Of a stretch of DNA of 37,456 nucleotides, positions 1-11,662 are shown piece after piece. Below the pieces are notes generated by a model. The model was not told where the DNA came from. It worked only from the letters and a program-made list of their open reading frames with translations, and did not search any database. The stretch's first letter is position 1; every line of letters begins with the position of its first letter. The stretch is from Smittium mucronatum (Eukaryota; Kickxellomycota; Harpellomycetes; Harpellales; Legeriomycetaceae), in assembly GCA_001953115.1 (NCBI GenBank), contig LSSL01001141.1:1-37456 (forward strand), read 5' to 3'. The translations under genes were made by a program, and so were the position numbers.

Positions 1-285
1 CGAAAGGAGTTGATTTTCTATCTTTCGTATTTAAATGTTTTTATCTGTAAAACCATCAAAATTATACCTTTTTTTTAGAATTTTGGGAGTGTGTATTTCA
101 AAAGAATTAAATCACAATTTTAGTACCATTTTTTACCTTAAAACCTTATGAAAACAAACTAACACTTTTTTTGACACAAAGAAATGATTTTTTTCTATAA
201 CTCTTTTTCTCAAATTTAACTCTAGAAAAGTAACTAGATGTTTTTTTAGTTGTTTTTTAGGATATTTTAAGTCAAATTAAAAATG

Positions 286-478
286 CTACAGAATTCTGAA
301 TAAATATATAAAACTCAATATAAAACTAGCATCTACACTCATAGAGTCCAAATATGTTGATTTATATCCATTAAAAATCAAATCAAGGAAGTCTTTACCG
401 AAGTGATCAGCTTCATAAGTATGTTGATGATGTGAAAATAAACTTCTGGATCCAAATATTGGGCAAGAAGTTACTATT
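286..478 (-). pseudogene. Coding-like terminal exon, minus strand (63 codons, unidentified)
   Basis: Reading the minus strand, an acceptor (TTTAG at 483-479) is followed by 63 codons without a stop, then TAG at 288-286. The residues are far from the K/N/I/F mixture of random AT-rich DNA and include segments such as CPIFGSRSLFSHHQHTYE and DHFGKDFLDLIFNGYKS. There is no ATG at the start, so it would be an internal or last exon beginning in phase 2. Just upstream (about 482-560 on the plus strand) another coding-like run, MIQLGYQLREKLIYF, is followed by stops and has no clear GT donor, so the upstream part looks damaged. I do not recognise the protein. It could be the end of a live gene extending towards 600 and beyond, or a relic. 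Confidence 0.4.
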
Positions 479-2780
479 CTAAATTTTATTAAAAATAAAT
501 TAATTTTTCTCGTAATTGATAGCCAAGTTGTATCATAAAAAAATTATTCTAAAAAATGAATTCACTAAGTACAATCAACAAATATCTTGTGTTTTACGAT
601 ATTTTTTTGATTAAATTGATTGTTTTATTGAAATCCCGCTATTTTATCCTATATTCAATATTAATATCGTAATTTTTTTTGAAAAAATTGTTTGGGTTTT
701 TTTGCATAGAAGAAGTTTTTTAAATAAAATTAATTCAGTGTAGTAAGACGAATAACAACGAAAATATTCAAAAAATTTAATGTCTTCTTTTTTTTTTTAG
801 TTTTTTAAGACATAAAGGGGGTTTAATAAATATTTAAATGTACATTTAGTCTTATTTTATACAGGCTAGAAAATTTTTTTTACTATAAAAAATAATATTG
901 GCGTGATTTTATAACCTTGATTTTAATTTCGGAAGTTTTTTATACTTTTTTGAGCCACAAGCGTATTGTAAATCCATTTATTTTTTAATGTGACTCCAAT
1001 ATTTGATATTTAAAATAATTCTTTTTTAATGACTAAAAATAGTAAAAAAATTACTTTAGATATTATATTAAAAAAAATCTGCGAATTATTTTCAAATAAT
1101 TTTAATTTTTCCAATTAATAGTGTTTTGTATTTTATATAACTTGTATAATATACTATATATGCCATTTTTTTTAGATATTTTTTATTTTGCAAATATTAT
1201 TCGTTATTTAAAATATTTTAATTTTAACATATATCATTGAATTGGTGATGTTAAAAAAACATGAAATTAGCTTCAAACCAAATCTTTAATTTCGAAATTT
1301 TTTGTCTTGATTGCTACTAGAATATAAAAATATAATTATTAGAAGTTACTTTTGTGACGGTTTTAAGATTTTTTTTTTTCAATTTTGACACAATACAGGA
1401 GAATGTGGCAGTAAATTTTTCGAAAAAAATGCATTTTTTAATAGGGCTTTATTAAAATAACTAAATTAAGTATAAGGAAGAAAATTTTACATGATTGTAT
1501 AAACTATATTTCTTAAAAATTATTTTCAGAATCATAAAAAAAACATCTTAGAATTCAGAGATGAAAGCTCTATTTATTAATATTATAGTATTATAAGATA
1601 TTTTACAAAAACACCCTTAGTTTGAATATTTTCACATAGCTTCATTTAAAAAATAGCAGCTTCGATTTTTATTATAAATAAACTCTTATGCTCTAATTTT
1701 CTAGGTAAATAATCAACGGATTTTTTTCCGCTTTTAAAAAAAAGAAAAGTTAAATATTAATCATAGATATTTTAAAACCATTCCAACTTGTAATAGTTAT
1801 ATTTTTTACAATCATTCATTGAAGCGAGGTATAACATAAAATAATTTCTTCAATAAGAATCTTCCAAGTAAATCATAGGATTTTTTTATAAAATTGTAAA
1901 ATTATAACTTTTTGATTTTTTTTAAAAATCTAGAATGTAATTGGAAGGGAAAATGAAGAGAAAGCAAATTATATTATTTTTTTGTAAAAAAAAAAATATG
2001 AGTTTATTTAATTCGAATTCTTTAAACCAAATTTCTTTTATAAAGGTTGCTTGTCTTTATAAAAGCGAAAAATAAAAACTAAAAACTAAAACAAAAGCAA
2101 AAGATTGCTTAAAAGTTTTTTAAATTAAGCGAGATCTATTGAGACTTCCAAATGTAATACAGTATATATTATATCATGCTTCATTATCTTTTTAGAATTT
2201 TTTTACTTTAAATTGCTTACATCAGATAAACGATATCAACTATTGCTTTATAAAAATATAAGAAATCCCTATATCTAATAAAAAGAGTTGTTCGATTTTT
2301 TTTCCTGGTTACTCAATTTTGATCGATAATAGCATTTTCGGATACGATATTCCTTGAGTTTAGCAAAAATATTGAATATTAGAATTGCTAAATGAATAAA
2401 TAAAGAATGATATTATGGGTTCTTACGAAAAATAGTTCACACAACATTTATTTTCTAATATTTCTTAAGACATTAGTTGACTTTTTTAAAAGCTAATATT
2501 CGAATGTTATATGAAATCACCTACTTTAGTATATTGATTTCTCATTGGGGCATAGTTCACAGTGATATTGTGTACTTATCCTTTTAAAATAAACTATAAG
2601 AATCCGAAAATTATCTTAATTACAATAGATGATGAGATAAATCTGGCTTGTATAACGTGTATTTTACTTTAGTTTTTTTTATCAAGTTTTTTTATTGTAA
2701 CCTAACTTCATTAAAAACTACAATTGAAGTAACAAAAAAAAAGTCCTACAGAAGAGAATATTATCTTGACTAAAACAAGA
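479..2780. other. AT-rich intergenic DNA, no supported gene
   Basis: Long A and T runs dominate and stops are dense in all frames. Apart from the short fragment next to the 286-478 exon, I see nothing gene-like until about 2511. From there a plus-strand frame (2511-2670) holds a few coding-like words separated by stops, in the same frame as the repeat that follows. Confidence 0.6.
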
Positions 2781-3221
2781 TAATCTGCCCGACTGCCGGC
2801 TGAATACCTGATGTAGTTGGGTGCATTTTACCAACCAAAAGACTCACACCAGCGTTGTTTCAAGCAAGCTGGGATTACACTCAGTCATGAATTAAGCACA
2901 TTTTTGACAAATAAAATTCCATTGAAACGATCGAGTACTAAAAATATCCTACTTATAGCAGGATTAATAAAAACAGGGGACTACCCAAAAGTTGGAATTA
3001 TCAGCTCGATTTCCTAAAAATAGCCATTAGACGTTATATCCGCTTGAATATCGAATGCTGAGATTTTGTACATATTATCCCCCTTTCTGTACTAAACATC
3101 TCGGCTCAACCTATTTCGAGGTGGTTCTCCTCTAGAATCGGAATGCTCTTAATCACTGTGTGTTGTCTCCACTACTCCTAGCCAAGAATGGCACAAATGC
3201 ATGCAAAATTTTAGTTTAATG
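2781..3221 (+). repeat. Degenerate dispersed repeat, copy 1 (possible transposon remnant)
   Basis: This moderately GC-richer block matches, in inverted orientation, 11663-12122. Shared landmarks in order are CTGCCGG near the start, ACCAACC followed by a frame reading YQPKD, CATGAATTA (residues HEL..FL), CTACCCAA..GTTGG (residues YPKVG/YPSVG), TGTCTCCACTACTCC, AAGAAT.GCACAAA and AAATTTTAGTTTAATG at the end. The two copies keep similar residues but are interrupted by stops and shifted frames. This suggests an old mobile element with a coding region, now dead. I found no terminal inverted repeats or LTRs and cannot assign a class. Confidence 0.7.
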
Positions 3222-3276
3222 ATATTTAAAAGGTAAATCACATAAGAATCTAAACAACAGCAGGAATTTTACTCAT

Positions 3277-3545
3277 GGAACATTTTAATATTAAATATTA
3301 AATATTAATCGTATGGCACCTGAATGCATTTAGTTATTTTTTCCTAATCCTATATTCACCTAATTTAGAATTGCATAGAATATTATTGGAGAAAGCCGAT
3401 CTAGAACAATAGAATTATCATTATCAGTTTTGATTTATGTTTTTGAATAGGAAAAGGGAATTCAATACTTCCAACTAGTGTTTTACATCACGCCTTTCAC
3501 ATTGCAAAACTTCAACAAGATCAAGAAAAAAGAAAACAAAATTGA
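3277..3545 (+). pseudogene. Decayed coding fragment upstream of the MITE
   Basis: An ATG at 3277 opens a frame with a stop after eight codons. It then stays open through words such as IVWHLNAFSYFF and LHRILLEKADLEQ to a TAG near 3411. After a TAG-type acceptor (ending at 3450) a second frame reads GNSILPTSVLHHAFHIAK and continues for 30 codons to TGA at 3543-3545. No intron of normal length joins the two parts. The composition is coding-like but the product is not recognised. Confidence 0.4.
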
Positions 3546-3580
3546 CCAGTTAAATTAAGCCAAAAATTTTAGGCTGGTTA

Positions 3581-3863
3581 TATGGGAGATTCTCTTTGAA
3601 GAGCGGACACTTTCCTACTAAATTTTTACTACTAAATTTTTACTACTTTCCTAATTTGGAAATATGGCGACAAGATAAAAAATAGAGCTATTGGGTAATT
3701 CAAAATATGAATTTTTAGAAGCTAATTTTCTATTGGTAAAATATTGAAAATTTATTAGAGCCAGTATGTTTTTCTATTTTTATTGGTCTGGTTTTAAATA
3801 AATCAAAGTGTAGCCAATGGTTTATGGTAAAAAAAAGTCTGGTCTTGAAAAGAATCTCCCATA
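3581..3863. mobile_element. MITE-like element with terminal inverted repeats and TA duplication
   Basis: The left end reads TATGGGAGATTCT (3581-3593). The right end, read on the minus strand from 3863, starts with the same 13 bases. Weaker inverted similarity continues for about 20 bases more (GAAGAGCGGACAC against CAAGACCAGAC). Both ends are flanked by TA (3579-3580 and 3864-3865), as expected for a Tc1/mariner-type target site. The interior of about 220 bp has no coding potential, so it would be a non-autonomous element. A 14-bp tandem repeat lies inside at 3615-3642. Confidence 0.6.
3615..3647. repeat. Tandem repeat, 14-bp unit, about 2.4 copies
   Basis: The unit CTACTAAATTTTTA occurs at 3615-3628 and 3629-3642 and is followed by a partial third copy. 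It lies inside the MITE-like element. Confidence 0.8.
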
Positions 3864-3873
3864 TATTTCGTCA

Positions 3874-4080
3874 ATGAAAACAATTTTTTGTTGGCCAGAA
3901 GATATATCAGTGGCAATAATCTGCTATTCATTTACAAAGTGTGCTAAATTTGTCTCATTTCAAGCCGATTGAATTTTCTAAAGATTTGATTGGGTTAATC
4001 ACATAAACGTAGACACTTTTCTGAATTTGAAGTGTATAGTTTGTCTGATTTTTACATGATTATCCATGATGGATATTTGA
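3874..4080 (+). pseudogene. Decayed coding fragment between MITE and CSE1
   Basis: Starting ten bases after the MITE target site, an ATG frame runs 32 codons (including CWPEDISVAIICYSFTK) to TGA at 3970-3972. The same frame continues with words such as RFDWVNHINVDTFLNLK between further stops to about 4080. It is coding-like but broken and unidentified. Its closeness to the fragment at 3277-3545 suggests that the MITE may have inserted into one ancestral gene. Part of this stretch may now serve as upstream region of CSE1. Confidence 0.35.
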
Positions 4081-4422
4081 CAACTAATAGCATAATTTGA
4101 TTGATAAATTGTAATCTAGTTTAGTGTCAAATTATTTAACAGATACTATTAGCCAGTCCTAATAATTATCATGAAGGAAATTAGATGTTTAAGCGAGAAT
4201 TGCGTTTTAAATAAATATTATAAGCCAATGAAAAGTGTGATATTGGTTTGAACATAAACCCATAATATTATCATAAAGTCGATTGATTGAAATATTTTTC
4301 ATAATAGATTTAGGTTAAACACTCATTTATAATCCGATCAAAATATATCTGGCTGGAATCACAGACAATTAATTTTTCAAATTTTCCTTACAACCAACTT
4401 AACTAGAAATCTTCTTCCAACC

Positions 4423-7400
4423 ATGTCCGTAACCCAAGAATTGATTGCCCAGAGCTTAATCAATTCTCTATCAATCGATTCTGCCATTAGGAAAAATGGT
4501 ACCTGATACCTATTGTTTATCCATTAGAAAGAACTTACTTATTTTATGTTTTTTCTAAAAATAGCCGAAAAATCTCTATCTGAGATGGAAGAAACTCGAC
4601 AAATGGCTATTCCTCTGTTACAATTGATAAATAATAGTCAAATAGACGAGAACATTAGGGTCTCTGCCTCTCTTTACTTCAAAAACTACATTAAAAGAAG
4701 CTGGGAACAAGTATGTTTTCATCTTTATGCGTTTTAGACTTTTTTTTTATAAAAAGGGGTTTTTATTTTGATAGACTGACAATACTGAAGATATAATTAG
4801 CCCTGAAGATCGAGTCACAATTAAGCAAGAAATTATAAACTTGATGATCAATCAGCCTAAATCCATGCAACTCCAAATCGGTGAGGCTGTTTCAATTATA
4901 GCTGATAATGATTTTCCTTCTCTTTGGCCAAATCTTATTAAAGATCTAGTTAGCCATTTTTCCCCTACCGATGTTCAAACCAATAATGGCATTTTACAAA
5001 CTGCCCACATGGTTTTCAACAGGTAACTATTCATCTTTTTTTTTTATCTTCCTTTCTTTTCATAAATCTTCTTAATCCTGTAAGGTACCGTTCTGAATTC
5101 CGCTCGGATATGTTATTTACCGAAATTAAGTATGTCCTGAGTGGTTTTGCAGAGCCATATTACCAAGTATTCCTCGCCACTACCCAATTAATCACCAAAT
5201 GCACAGATCAAAGATCCTTATTTGAAACTTTAGATTCAGTGAAATACCTATTAATCGTATTTTACGATCTTAATTGTCAAGATCTTCCAGAGTTCTTTGA
5301 AGACAGAATGGAAGAGTTCATGAAAATTATGCATACTTTCTTGTTATATAATGATCTTTCATCTATATCAAACATTCCTAATCTTCCTATTTCTGATGAT
5401 GATGATACTGCTGGAATTCTAGAAGAAATAAAGGCAGAAGTTCTTAGAATCGTTCATCTTTACACTAGTAGATACGAAGATGAATTCAAACAACTCCCGA
5501 TCTTTTTGGAAACAATATGGAACATGTTAACTACTCTCGGACTAGAACCAAAATATGACGGGGTATTCTTTATAATTTTTAAGTTTTTAGCTAGTTTTAC
5601 ATTATTCTCTCTTTTTTTTTTTCGTAGATTGTTATTCAAGGTCTGAAATTCCTTACAGCAATGGTTAAAAATCCTCGTTATAAGCAAACCTTCCTGGGAA
5701 ATGAAATGATAGACACCATTTGCCAAAAAATAGTTCTTAGAAACATAGAGCTGTCAACATCTGACGAAGAATTATTCGAAGATGATCCCATCATGTACGT
5801 TAGAAGAGAATTGGAAGGGTACGAAGCCGATTCTAGAAGAAATGCCTCTTCTGAATTAGTTCGAGGTATGCTTGAACATTATGGAACAGAAACTACACAG
5901 GCCATGTTACGATTTATTATGCTGAAACTCGAAGATTATTCCAAAAACCCTAGCTCTAATTGGAAATCTAAAGACGATGCTGTATTTATGGTTTCGTCTA
6001 TATCTACAATGGCATCAGTCAAAAGCCTGGGTGTAACTCAAACCAACAATTTGGTGGATTTGAATGAATTCTACCAATTTCATATGCTGCCACACTTAGT
6101 AAATCTAAACTCAGATTTACCTATCCTTAAATCTGATGCAATAAAATACATTTACGTTTTCCGAAATCAACTCTCAGATTCTAATATTGAATCCAGCGTT
6201 CCCCTTTTGATTGAGCATATTTCTCATCCCAGTGCGGTAGTAAGCACATTTGCTTCTCTTACTCTTGAAAGACTGTTCGTTTTGAGAAAGAATAACGTTC
6301 TCATCTTCAACGAAGCTAAAGTTCTACCTTACGCCCAACAAATCTTTGACAAAACATTTTCTCAATTAATTTCACAACCCACCCCTGAAAAGCTTGCTGA
6401 AAACGACTTTTATGCTAAATGTAAATTATTTATATTTTTCTTGATTTTTTTCGTTTTTTTTATTTTGGTATTTTTTTCATTCTTAGTAATTATGAGAGTC
6501 ATCATCTCTACAAGGTCCAAGATATCATCTATTGCACAGCCAATTCTCACCCAACTATGCGGAATATTAGAGAAGGTGTGCAAAAATCCCTCTAATCCTA
6601 TATTCAATCACTATCTCTTCGAGTCCATAGGCTCACTATCTAGATACACCTGTATAGCTGATCCTAGTGCTCTTCCAGCAATAGAATCTACACTATTCCC
6701 TTTATTCCAATTGATTCTAGAATCTGAGATTTCGGACTTTATGCCCTATGTCTTCCAAATTCTTTCTCAACTTTTATTGATGCACAATAATGAAACGAAG
6801 CTCACCCCAGCTTACGCCGCTCTTTTACAACCTTTGCTTCAACCTGCCCTTTGGGATTACCAAGGTAAATATTTCAAAAATTTCAATACTATTGTTAGAT
6901 TTATCTGTATTCTCTTTTTATTATCAATGTTTGATAACGTCCAAAAAAATTGAATATTTAGGCAACATACCAGCTCTTGTGAAATTGTTAACCAGCTATT
7001 TTTCCACAAGTGGAACCGAGCTTGCAGAAAATGGTCAACTTTCCCCTGTGCTAGGAATATTCCAAAAGCTCATCGGCTCTAAGGCCAATGACCATTACGC
7101 TTTCGAATTGCTAAATAGTATAGTTCTTTATGTTCCACTGTAAGTATTTATATTAATATGTATTGCAACAATTTCAGTTGAGCTTGAACGCATCTTACCG
7201 AATAATTCTTTAATCTTTTATGTAGAAACTCTTTGAAACAATACTTAAAAGCTATCTTTATGCTTATCTTGAATCGCCTTCAAGTCAAAAAAACTCCTAA
7301 ATATGTGAGACTAGTTACCAAATTTGTCGGATTTTTTTCGTCTATAGATTCAAGATCAGTACTATCTGCTATATCAAACAACAATATTTCCAATCTAGCT

Positions 7401-7964
7401 GGGGAATACGTATCAGCTTTGGTAGGTGTATTAAATGAAATCCAGCCCCAATTATTGTCAAGTTTATTGAGTGGGGTTTTGGTTAGTTCCATTGATGGCT
7501 CCATTCGCAATCCCGTCGATATCAAGTATGTAGCAGTTGGGTATACTTGTATTATCAGTAATCCTAATTTTTATGAATTCCCCGAATTCAAGGTGCTATT
7601 TACTTCCATATTGACCCAAGTTATTAAGTTGATCGAAGAGTCAACCACTAAGGTTTCCAAAATCTCAGAAGATTCAACCGAAACAACAGGAGTTGATCCA
7701 TTTTCTTCATCTTCGCAACAAGGATTAGATGGACCTGATATTAACGAAGCCCAAGAAATCTTTCAATCTTCATTTAGTAAACTCTCTACGCTTGAAGGAC
7801 AAGTTATTGATCCATGTAGTTCGGTGTCTGACCCAAGAGTTTTTATAGGTTCTGTGGTCAAATTCCAAGTTTCTCATGGAAATGCAAACTTCAACGATGG
7901 AATATCTTTACTTGCTCAAAACGAAAAGGGGTTTGTTGACATGTATTTCAGATCTGTTTCATAG
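4423..7964 (+). CDS. CSE1: Exportin-2 / importin-alpha re-exporter (CSE1/CAS)
   Basis: This encodes the karyopherin-beta family exporter that returns importin-alpha to the cytoplasm with RanGTP at nuclear pores. I join eight exons: 4423-4498, 4565-4710, 4775-5022, 5085-5562, 5628-6420, 6487-6864, 6962-7139 and 7226-7964. All seven introns are GT-AG, 62-97 nt, and in phase, giving 1011 residues (yeast and human proteins are about 960-971). The N-terminus shows the importin-beta N-terminal domain (residues about 25-100, with SLYFKNYIKRSWEQ). The CSE1-specific region follows, including LEPKYD, NPSNPIFNHYLFESI, FMPYVFQILSQLL and LLQPALWDYQGNIPALVKLL, and then the CAS C-terminal domain. The start ATG (context CCAACCATGTCC) is the first in frame and matches the family start. 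The stop is TAG. Hydrophobic runs seen in unspliced frames at 5563-5627 and 6421-6486 are introns. Confidence 0.96.
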
Positions 7965-8014
7965 TTTTAAAGAGATCCAATATCCTTTATATACATTCCC
8001 TCTTATTGCTTTTG

Positions 8015-8020
8015 AATAAA
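8015..8020 (+). promoter_or_regulatory. Likely CSE1 polyadenylation signal (AATAAA)
   Basis: AATAAA lies about 50 bases after the CSE1 stop codon. In DNA this AT-rich the hexamer is common by chance, so position is the main argument. Confidence 0.4.
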
Positions 8021-8108
8021 TTTATACATAATCATATTTAAAAAAACATATTAATTTTAATGAATTTGTACCAATACCACTCACTTATATTATTTATATA
8101 TGTCATAG

Positions 8109-8216
8109 GCTGAAATTCGTGTAAATCTTAATTCAAAAGTCTATTTACCATTTTGTCTATACCAGGGTGTGAATGAGATCAAGATATTATTTAATAATCC
8201 AAACGGGAAAAAATAA
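8109..8216 (+). pseudogene. Coding-like fragment downstream of CSE1
   Basis: After an acceptor-like CATAG (ending at 8108), 35 codons are open to TAA at 8214-8216. They include VYLPFCLYQGVNEIKILF and end NPNGKK. The residue mix is protein-like, but no start or partner exon is clear. It could be an upstream remnant of the pseudogene at 9308-10545. Confidence 0.35.
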
Positions 8217-8658
8217 GTGATATGAATTTAGCAATTGTTCCGATATAAATTTACTTATTTTTTAAATATATTCATTTCAAGCTTTGTATCTGATTTTATA
8301 AAATATCAGTAGCTTTATTAAATAAATACACTCAATAGCTTTGTTTTGTAAAATATAATGTGCATAATTTTTATCGACAAATTCCTCAAATAATGAAAAG
8401 AATGAATAGGTGAGACTATTTTACCTTTCCATAAAACTAATTAATTTTCATGATGTCTCATCTCGGAAATATTTTTTATAAAAATATTTACTTAAATTAA
8501 TTATGAGCTCTAAAACTGATGCCCAAGAATAAATAATTTCAGATTTTTTTTATCAAATTTTCTGTTTTGTGTTCTACAATATTTTATTTTAAATAGCTTT
8601 ATTAAAACGAATTTTATAATGAGAGGATAATTAAAGTAAAATTAAAACCCCAAAATAG

Positions 8659-8790
8659 ATTCAATCTCACGAATTGAAAAAATTGATGCTTATCTTGTAT
8701 GCTAAATTCTTGAGGTATGGTCATTTATTCATCAAACTTCCATTTTTTAAAAAAATACAGCATTATATAAACATTATAAATTACGTATAA
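8659..8790 (+). pseudogene. Coding-like fragment, 43 open codons
   Basis: Directly after an in-frame TAG, 43 codons are open to TAA at 8788-8790. The reading begins IQSHELKKLMLILYAKFLRY and continues as an alpha-helical, leucine-rich segment. It is not recognised. The strand and position fit an upstream part of the same decayed gene as 9308-10545. Confidence 0.3.
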
Positions 8791-9307
8791 TATGATAAGC
8801 GATCTATTAGAATGTTTTTGCTAGTGAAAAATGTCGTTTTTTTACAAAAGAATGTAGATTTTCAATCAATTTATAATCTGAGATAGATCAGGATTATTAA
8901 TACATTATATTTATTTCTACAATTTATTTCAAGATAATTAATAAAATATAAAAACAGCACTATTTCGACTTGAAAATTTAAAAGTCATTAGAATTTAACT
9001 AATATTACTTAATGCATAAAAAAATTATTAATATTTATATACTATTTACATGTTGTTTCTCTTTAATGCTATTAATGAGAATTATTCTGTTTAATTTCAT
9101 AAATCTAAATTTATATTGACTTACCACTTAAAATTTATAAAAAATAATTATGATCATAATTAATGAAATCTATGTATTTTTTTTATTTTTTATAAAAAGA
9201 AAAGATCAATTTAATTTGTAAATTTTAAAAGTTTAAATAAATTTATTTATCTAATGACAAACTAAAATTTTCCAAAATATATCCAATCAATTTTCATTTT
9301 TTTTCAG

Positions 9308-10545
9308 TTGAATTATTTCTAATTGCTACATAACGAAATCAATCTTTATGTAATGCCAAAATATATTGAGATATATTCTCTATACTCTAATAAAAATCTA
9401 TTCTCTTTTTTTAGAATATATTTGCAATGCTTGATCAAAAATGCGATTATAAAAGCAAATCGTATTTTAAAAAAAGACCAAACTATCTCAAATTATATTA
9501 GCTTATAAATTGTTACAGGAAAACTACCTAAAGAATCCAAAGCTTGGAGATCAAACTTCATCAAGGAATTCAAGTAAGGCTATTTGAGATTAAAAATGTA
9601 ACTAAAGATGACTTTGGCATAAAAAATTTATTTATCGTATTGAAATTTTTTTTTGGTTCTTTTAGAAAGATTCAATAAAAAAAAACAAGTATATCGAAGA
9701 TGTTTTTATAGAAATTCTAGTAAAAAACATGCCTAATTTTAATAATTGAGGCAATATGGAGCTGGCTAAATTTACTATTTAGAATCTTATACATGTAAGT
9801 TTTCTGATAAAATAAACTTACTATAATAAAAAACCCCATAATATTTTGAAAATTTAGGGGACTAGCTTTTAAGAACCTGTAAGATATATGTATATTTTTA
9901 TAGTACACTTCTTTATTAGAATTTTTTTTTTAACTTCTATGTTTTGTTTTTATAATTCAATATGAGAAATCTATGGATGGAGATATGATAAAAGGCGATG
10001 ATAATGTTGATTTTATCTTAGATGGCGAATAATATTTGAAAAGCTTACACTCTATTGATTTAAAATAATTGAAAACGGCTCAGAAAATTCATGTGAGAAT
10101 TCAAGCTCACAATTTATAAATATGTAGTATCTTAACAAAAAAACAATCAATTACCCAGAATATTATAACTTCCTTGAGCATAGGCTGTAGAAAACAAAAT
10201 GGTTCTATGAATTATTTTGCTTTTTTAATTTCAAAAAATTAAACAAATGGTATGTCACGACCCTACTGTGACAGTATTTTATTAAAAAATGCTACAAATA
10301 GGTTCGAAATAGAAATAAAAATTTAGGAAATTGGGGCTAAGAGCAAGTTATATAATTGAAAAGCTCTGTTTTCTTTAAAAAGCAGAGCTTTCAGATTGTA
10401 TAAAGTTTTAAATATCGGCTCGATTATTCTATAAATCCGATTCAACTACCTTTAGGCCAAAATTGAAAGCCTAATTTACAAATTGCATGGTTTAGAAGAT
10501 CCTCAAACGAATAAGCCAGAATAACATTCATAGAGAATATAGTTA
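9308..10545 (+). pseudogene. Decayed multi-exon gene with surviving splice sites
   Basis: Six exon-like blocks can be read: 9308-9349, 9415-9461, 9519-9573, 9666-9794, 9858-9878 and 9967-10545. The introns between them (65, 57, 92, 63 and 88 nt) have GT/AG ends and the size of those in CSE1 and RPN1. Junctions 9349/9415, 9461/9519, 9794/9858 and 9878/9967 keep phase; 9573/9666 does not. The reading gives KNAIIKANRKLPKESKAWRS across a junction, then YIEDVFIEILVKNMPNF, and later DGDMIKGDDNVDFILDGE. Stops interrupt it, for example TGA at 9747-9749 (where TGG would fit), TAG at 9780-9782, and about eight in the last block. A conserved exon layout with scattered stops points to an aged unitary pseudogene. 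I do not identify the ancestor; a helix-rich protein is likely. Confidence 0.6.
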
Positions 10546-11354
10546 TTTATTCCCCACCGAGTTTTTTTTATGTAGATATAATTAAAATTCTGTGAGTGTA
10601 TTTTTAGTAAAATTTAAAAATATTCTTTCAAAAAATATCTTTGGAGATTAATGATAAAAGAGATTTTGTGTTTTTAGGGGTCTTCTTGATGATTTTTATG
10701 AATTATATTTTCTTATAAAATTTCAGAATAGTTTGAAAGTACTATAAGCACTAAAAGTAAAAGGTGAATTTGATACGACGAACCCAAGAAATTTTCTTAG
10801 GTTTATGAGTGAAAATAAACTATAAAACATCTTTCATATTCTTTTATTTATAAAAATGAATTTATAAAAAGATTAATGTATTTTTTAAAATCCACCTACT
10901 GACTCGAAAATTAAACTTGATCTAAAACATGTGTTTGAAATCAGCTACGTGATTTTAATTGAAAAATATGCACTTTCTAAGCGCAACTAAACGACCCCCA
11001 GTAGATATTTTTTAAAAAAATATTTCAGTTTTTTTTTTTCAAGCCATTTATAATTTTTTGACTTGAAAGATCTTATCTTCATAGCCCTTATGTGTATTCT
11101 GTCGAAATAAATATGATTGTCAGGAAAGATTTAAGCTCTCCATAAATCTTTTTTTTTTTCACGCTTCTTTGGGATTTATTATATCTGAGCCATTTTGATG
11201 AGGCTCAATGAAATCTTTTTTCTAAAATAGAAAATTTTCTGTTAGGTTATTTTCGTAACTTTTTTTTTTTGGATTATCATATTTCTGGAAAAAATTAAAA
11301 GGTGGAGGAGGTTACCCAATTTTTTTATATTCCATTAAAATCTGGAGGAATTGA

Positions 11355-11365
11355 GGGGGGGGGGG
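11355..11365. repeat. Homopolymer G11
   Basis: A run of eleven G residues in otherwise AT-rich DNA. Similar runs occur at 23867-23878 (C12) and 28697-28706 (G10). Confidence 0.9.
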
Positions 11366-11395
11366 TATAATATTGGTGGAAAGTAACCCGTCTAG

Positions 11396-11488
11396 ACGGA
11401 TATTGGTAAAATATTTGCTAGAAAAGCTATGAGTAAAATCTGCACTAAACTTGATCTCCAACACGATGATAAGCTGAAGAAGTTGTAA
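11396..11488 (+). pseudogene. Coding-like terminal fragment (30 codons)
   Basis: After an acceptor-like TCTAG (ending at 11395), 30 codons read TDIGKIFARKAMSKIC followed by a charged tail ending KLKKL, then TAA at 11486-11488. The composition is clearly protein-like. It could be the last exon of the decayed gene at 9308-10545, which lies upstream on the same strand, but no connecting exon is seen in 10.6-11.4 kb. Confidence 0.35.
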
Positions 11489-11662
11489 TGAGAGTAAAAA
11501 CCCAGTGCATCAACATAAAATGATATTTATGAAAAGTATAATGGAATGGGCGGGGTGGATAAAGATAATATGTTAAAAGCTTCACGAGTTTAATACATCA
11601 CTTCCTAAGAGTGAAATAGCTAAGCCGTAGTTCAGGGGTTTAATAGCGTACTTTTCGAATTA

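Noticed and set aside
6421..6486. A phenylalanine-rich stretch in an open frame within CSE1
   Set aside because: It is a 66-nt GT-AG intron that happens to lack stops; the homologous proteins have nothing there.
9717..9908. Minus-strand frame of 63 codons
   Set aside because: It runs opposite to the exon-like blocks of the plus-strand pseudogene and looks like a shadow of them.
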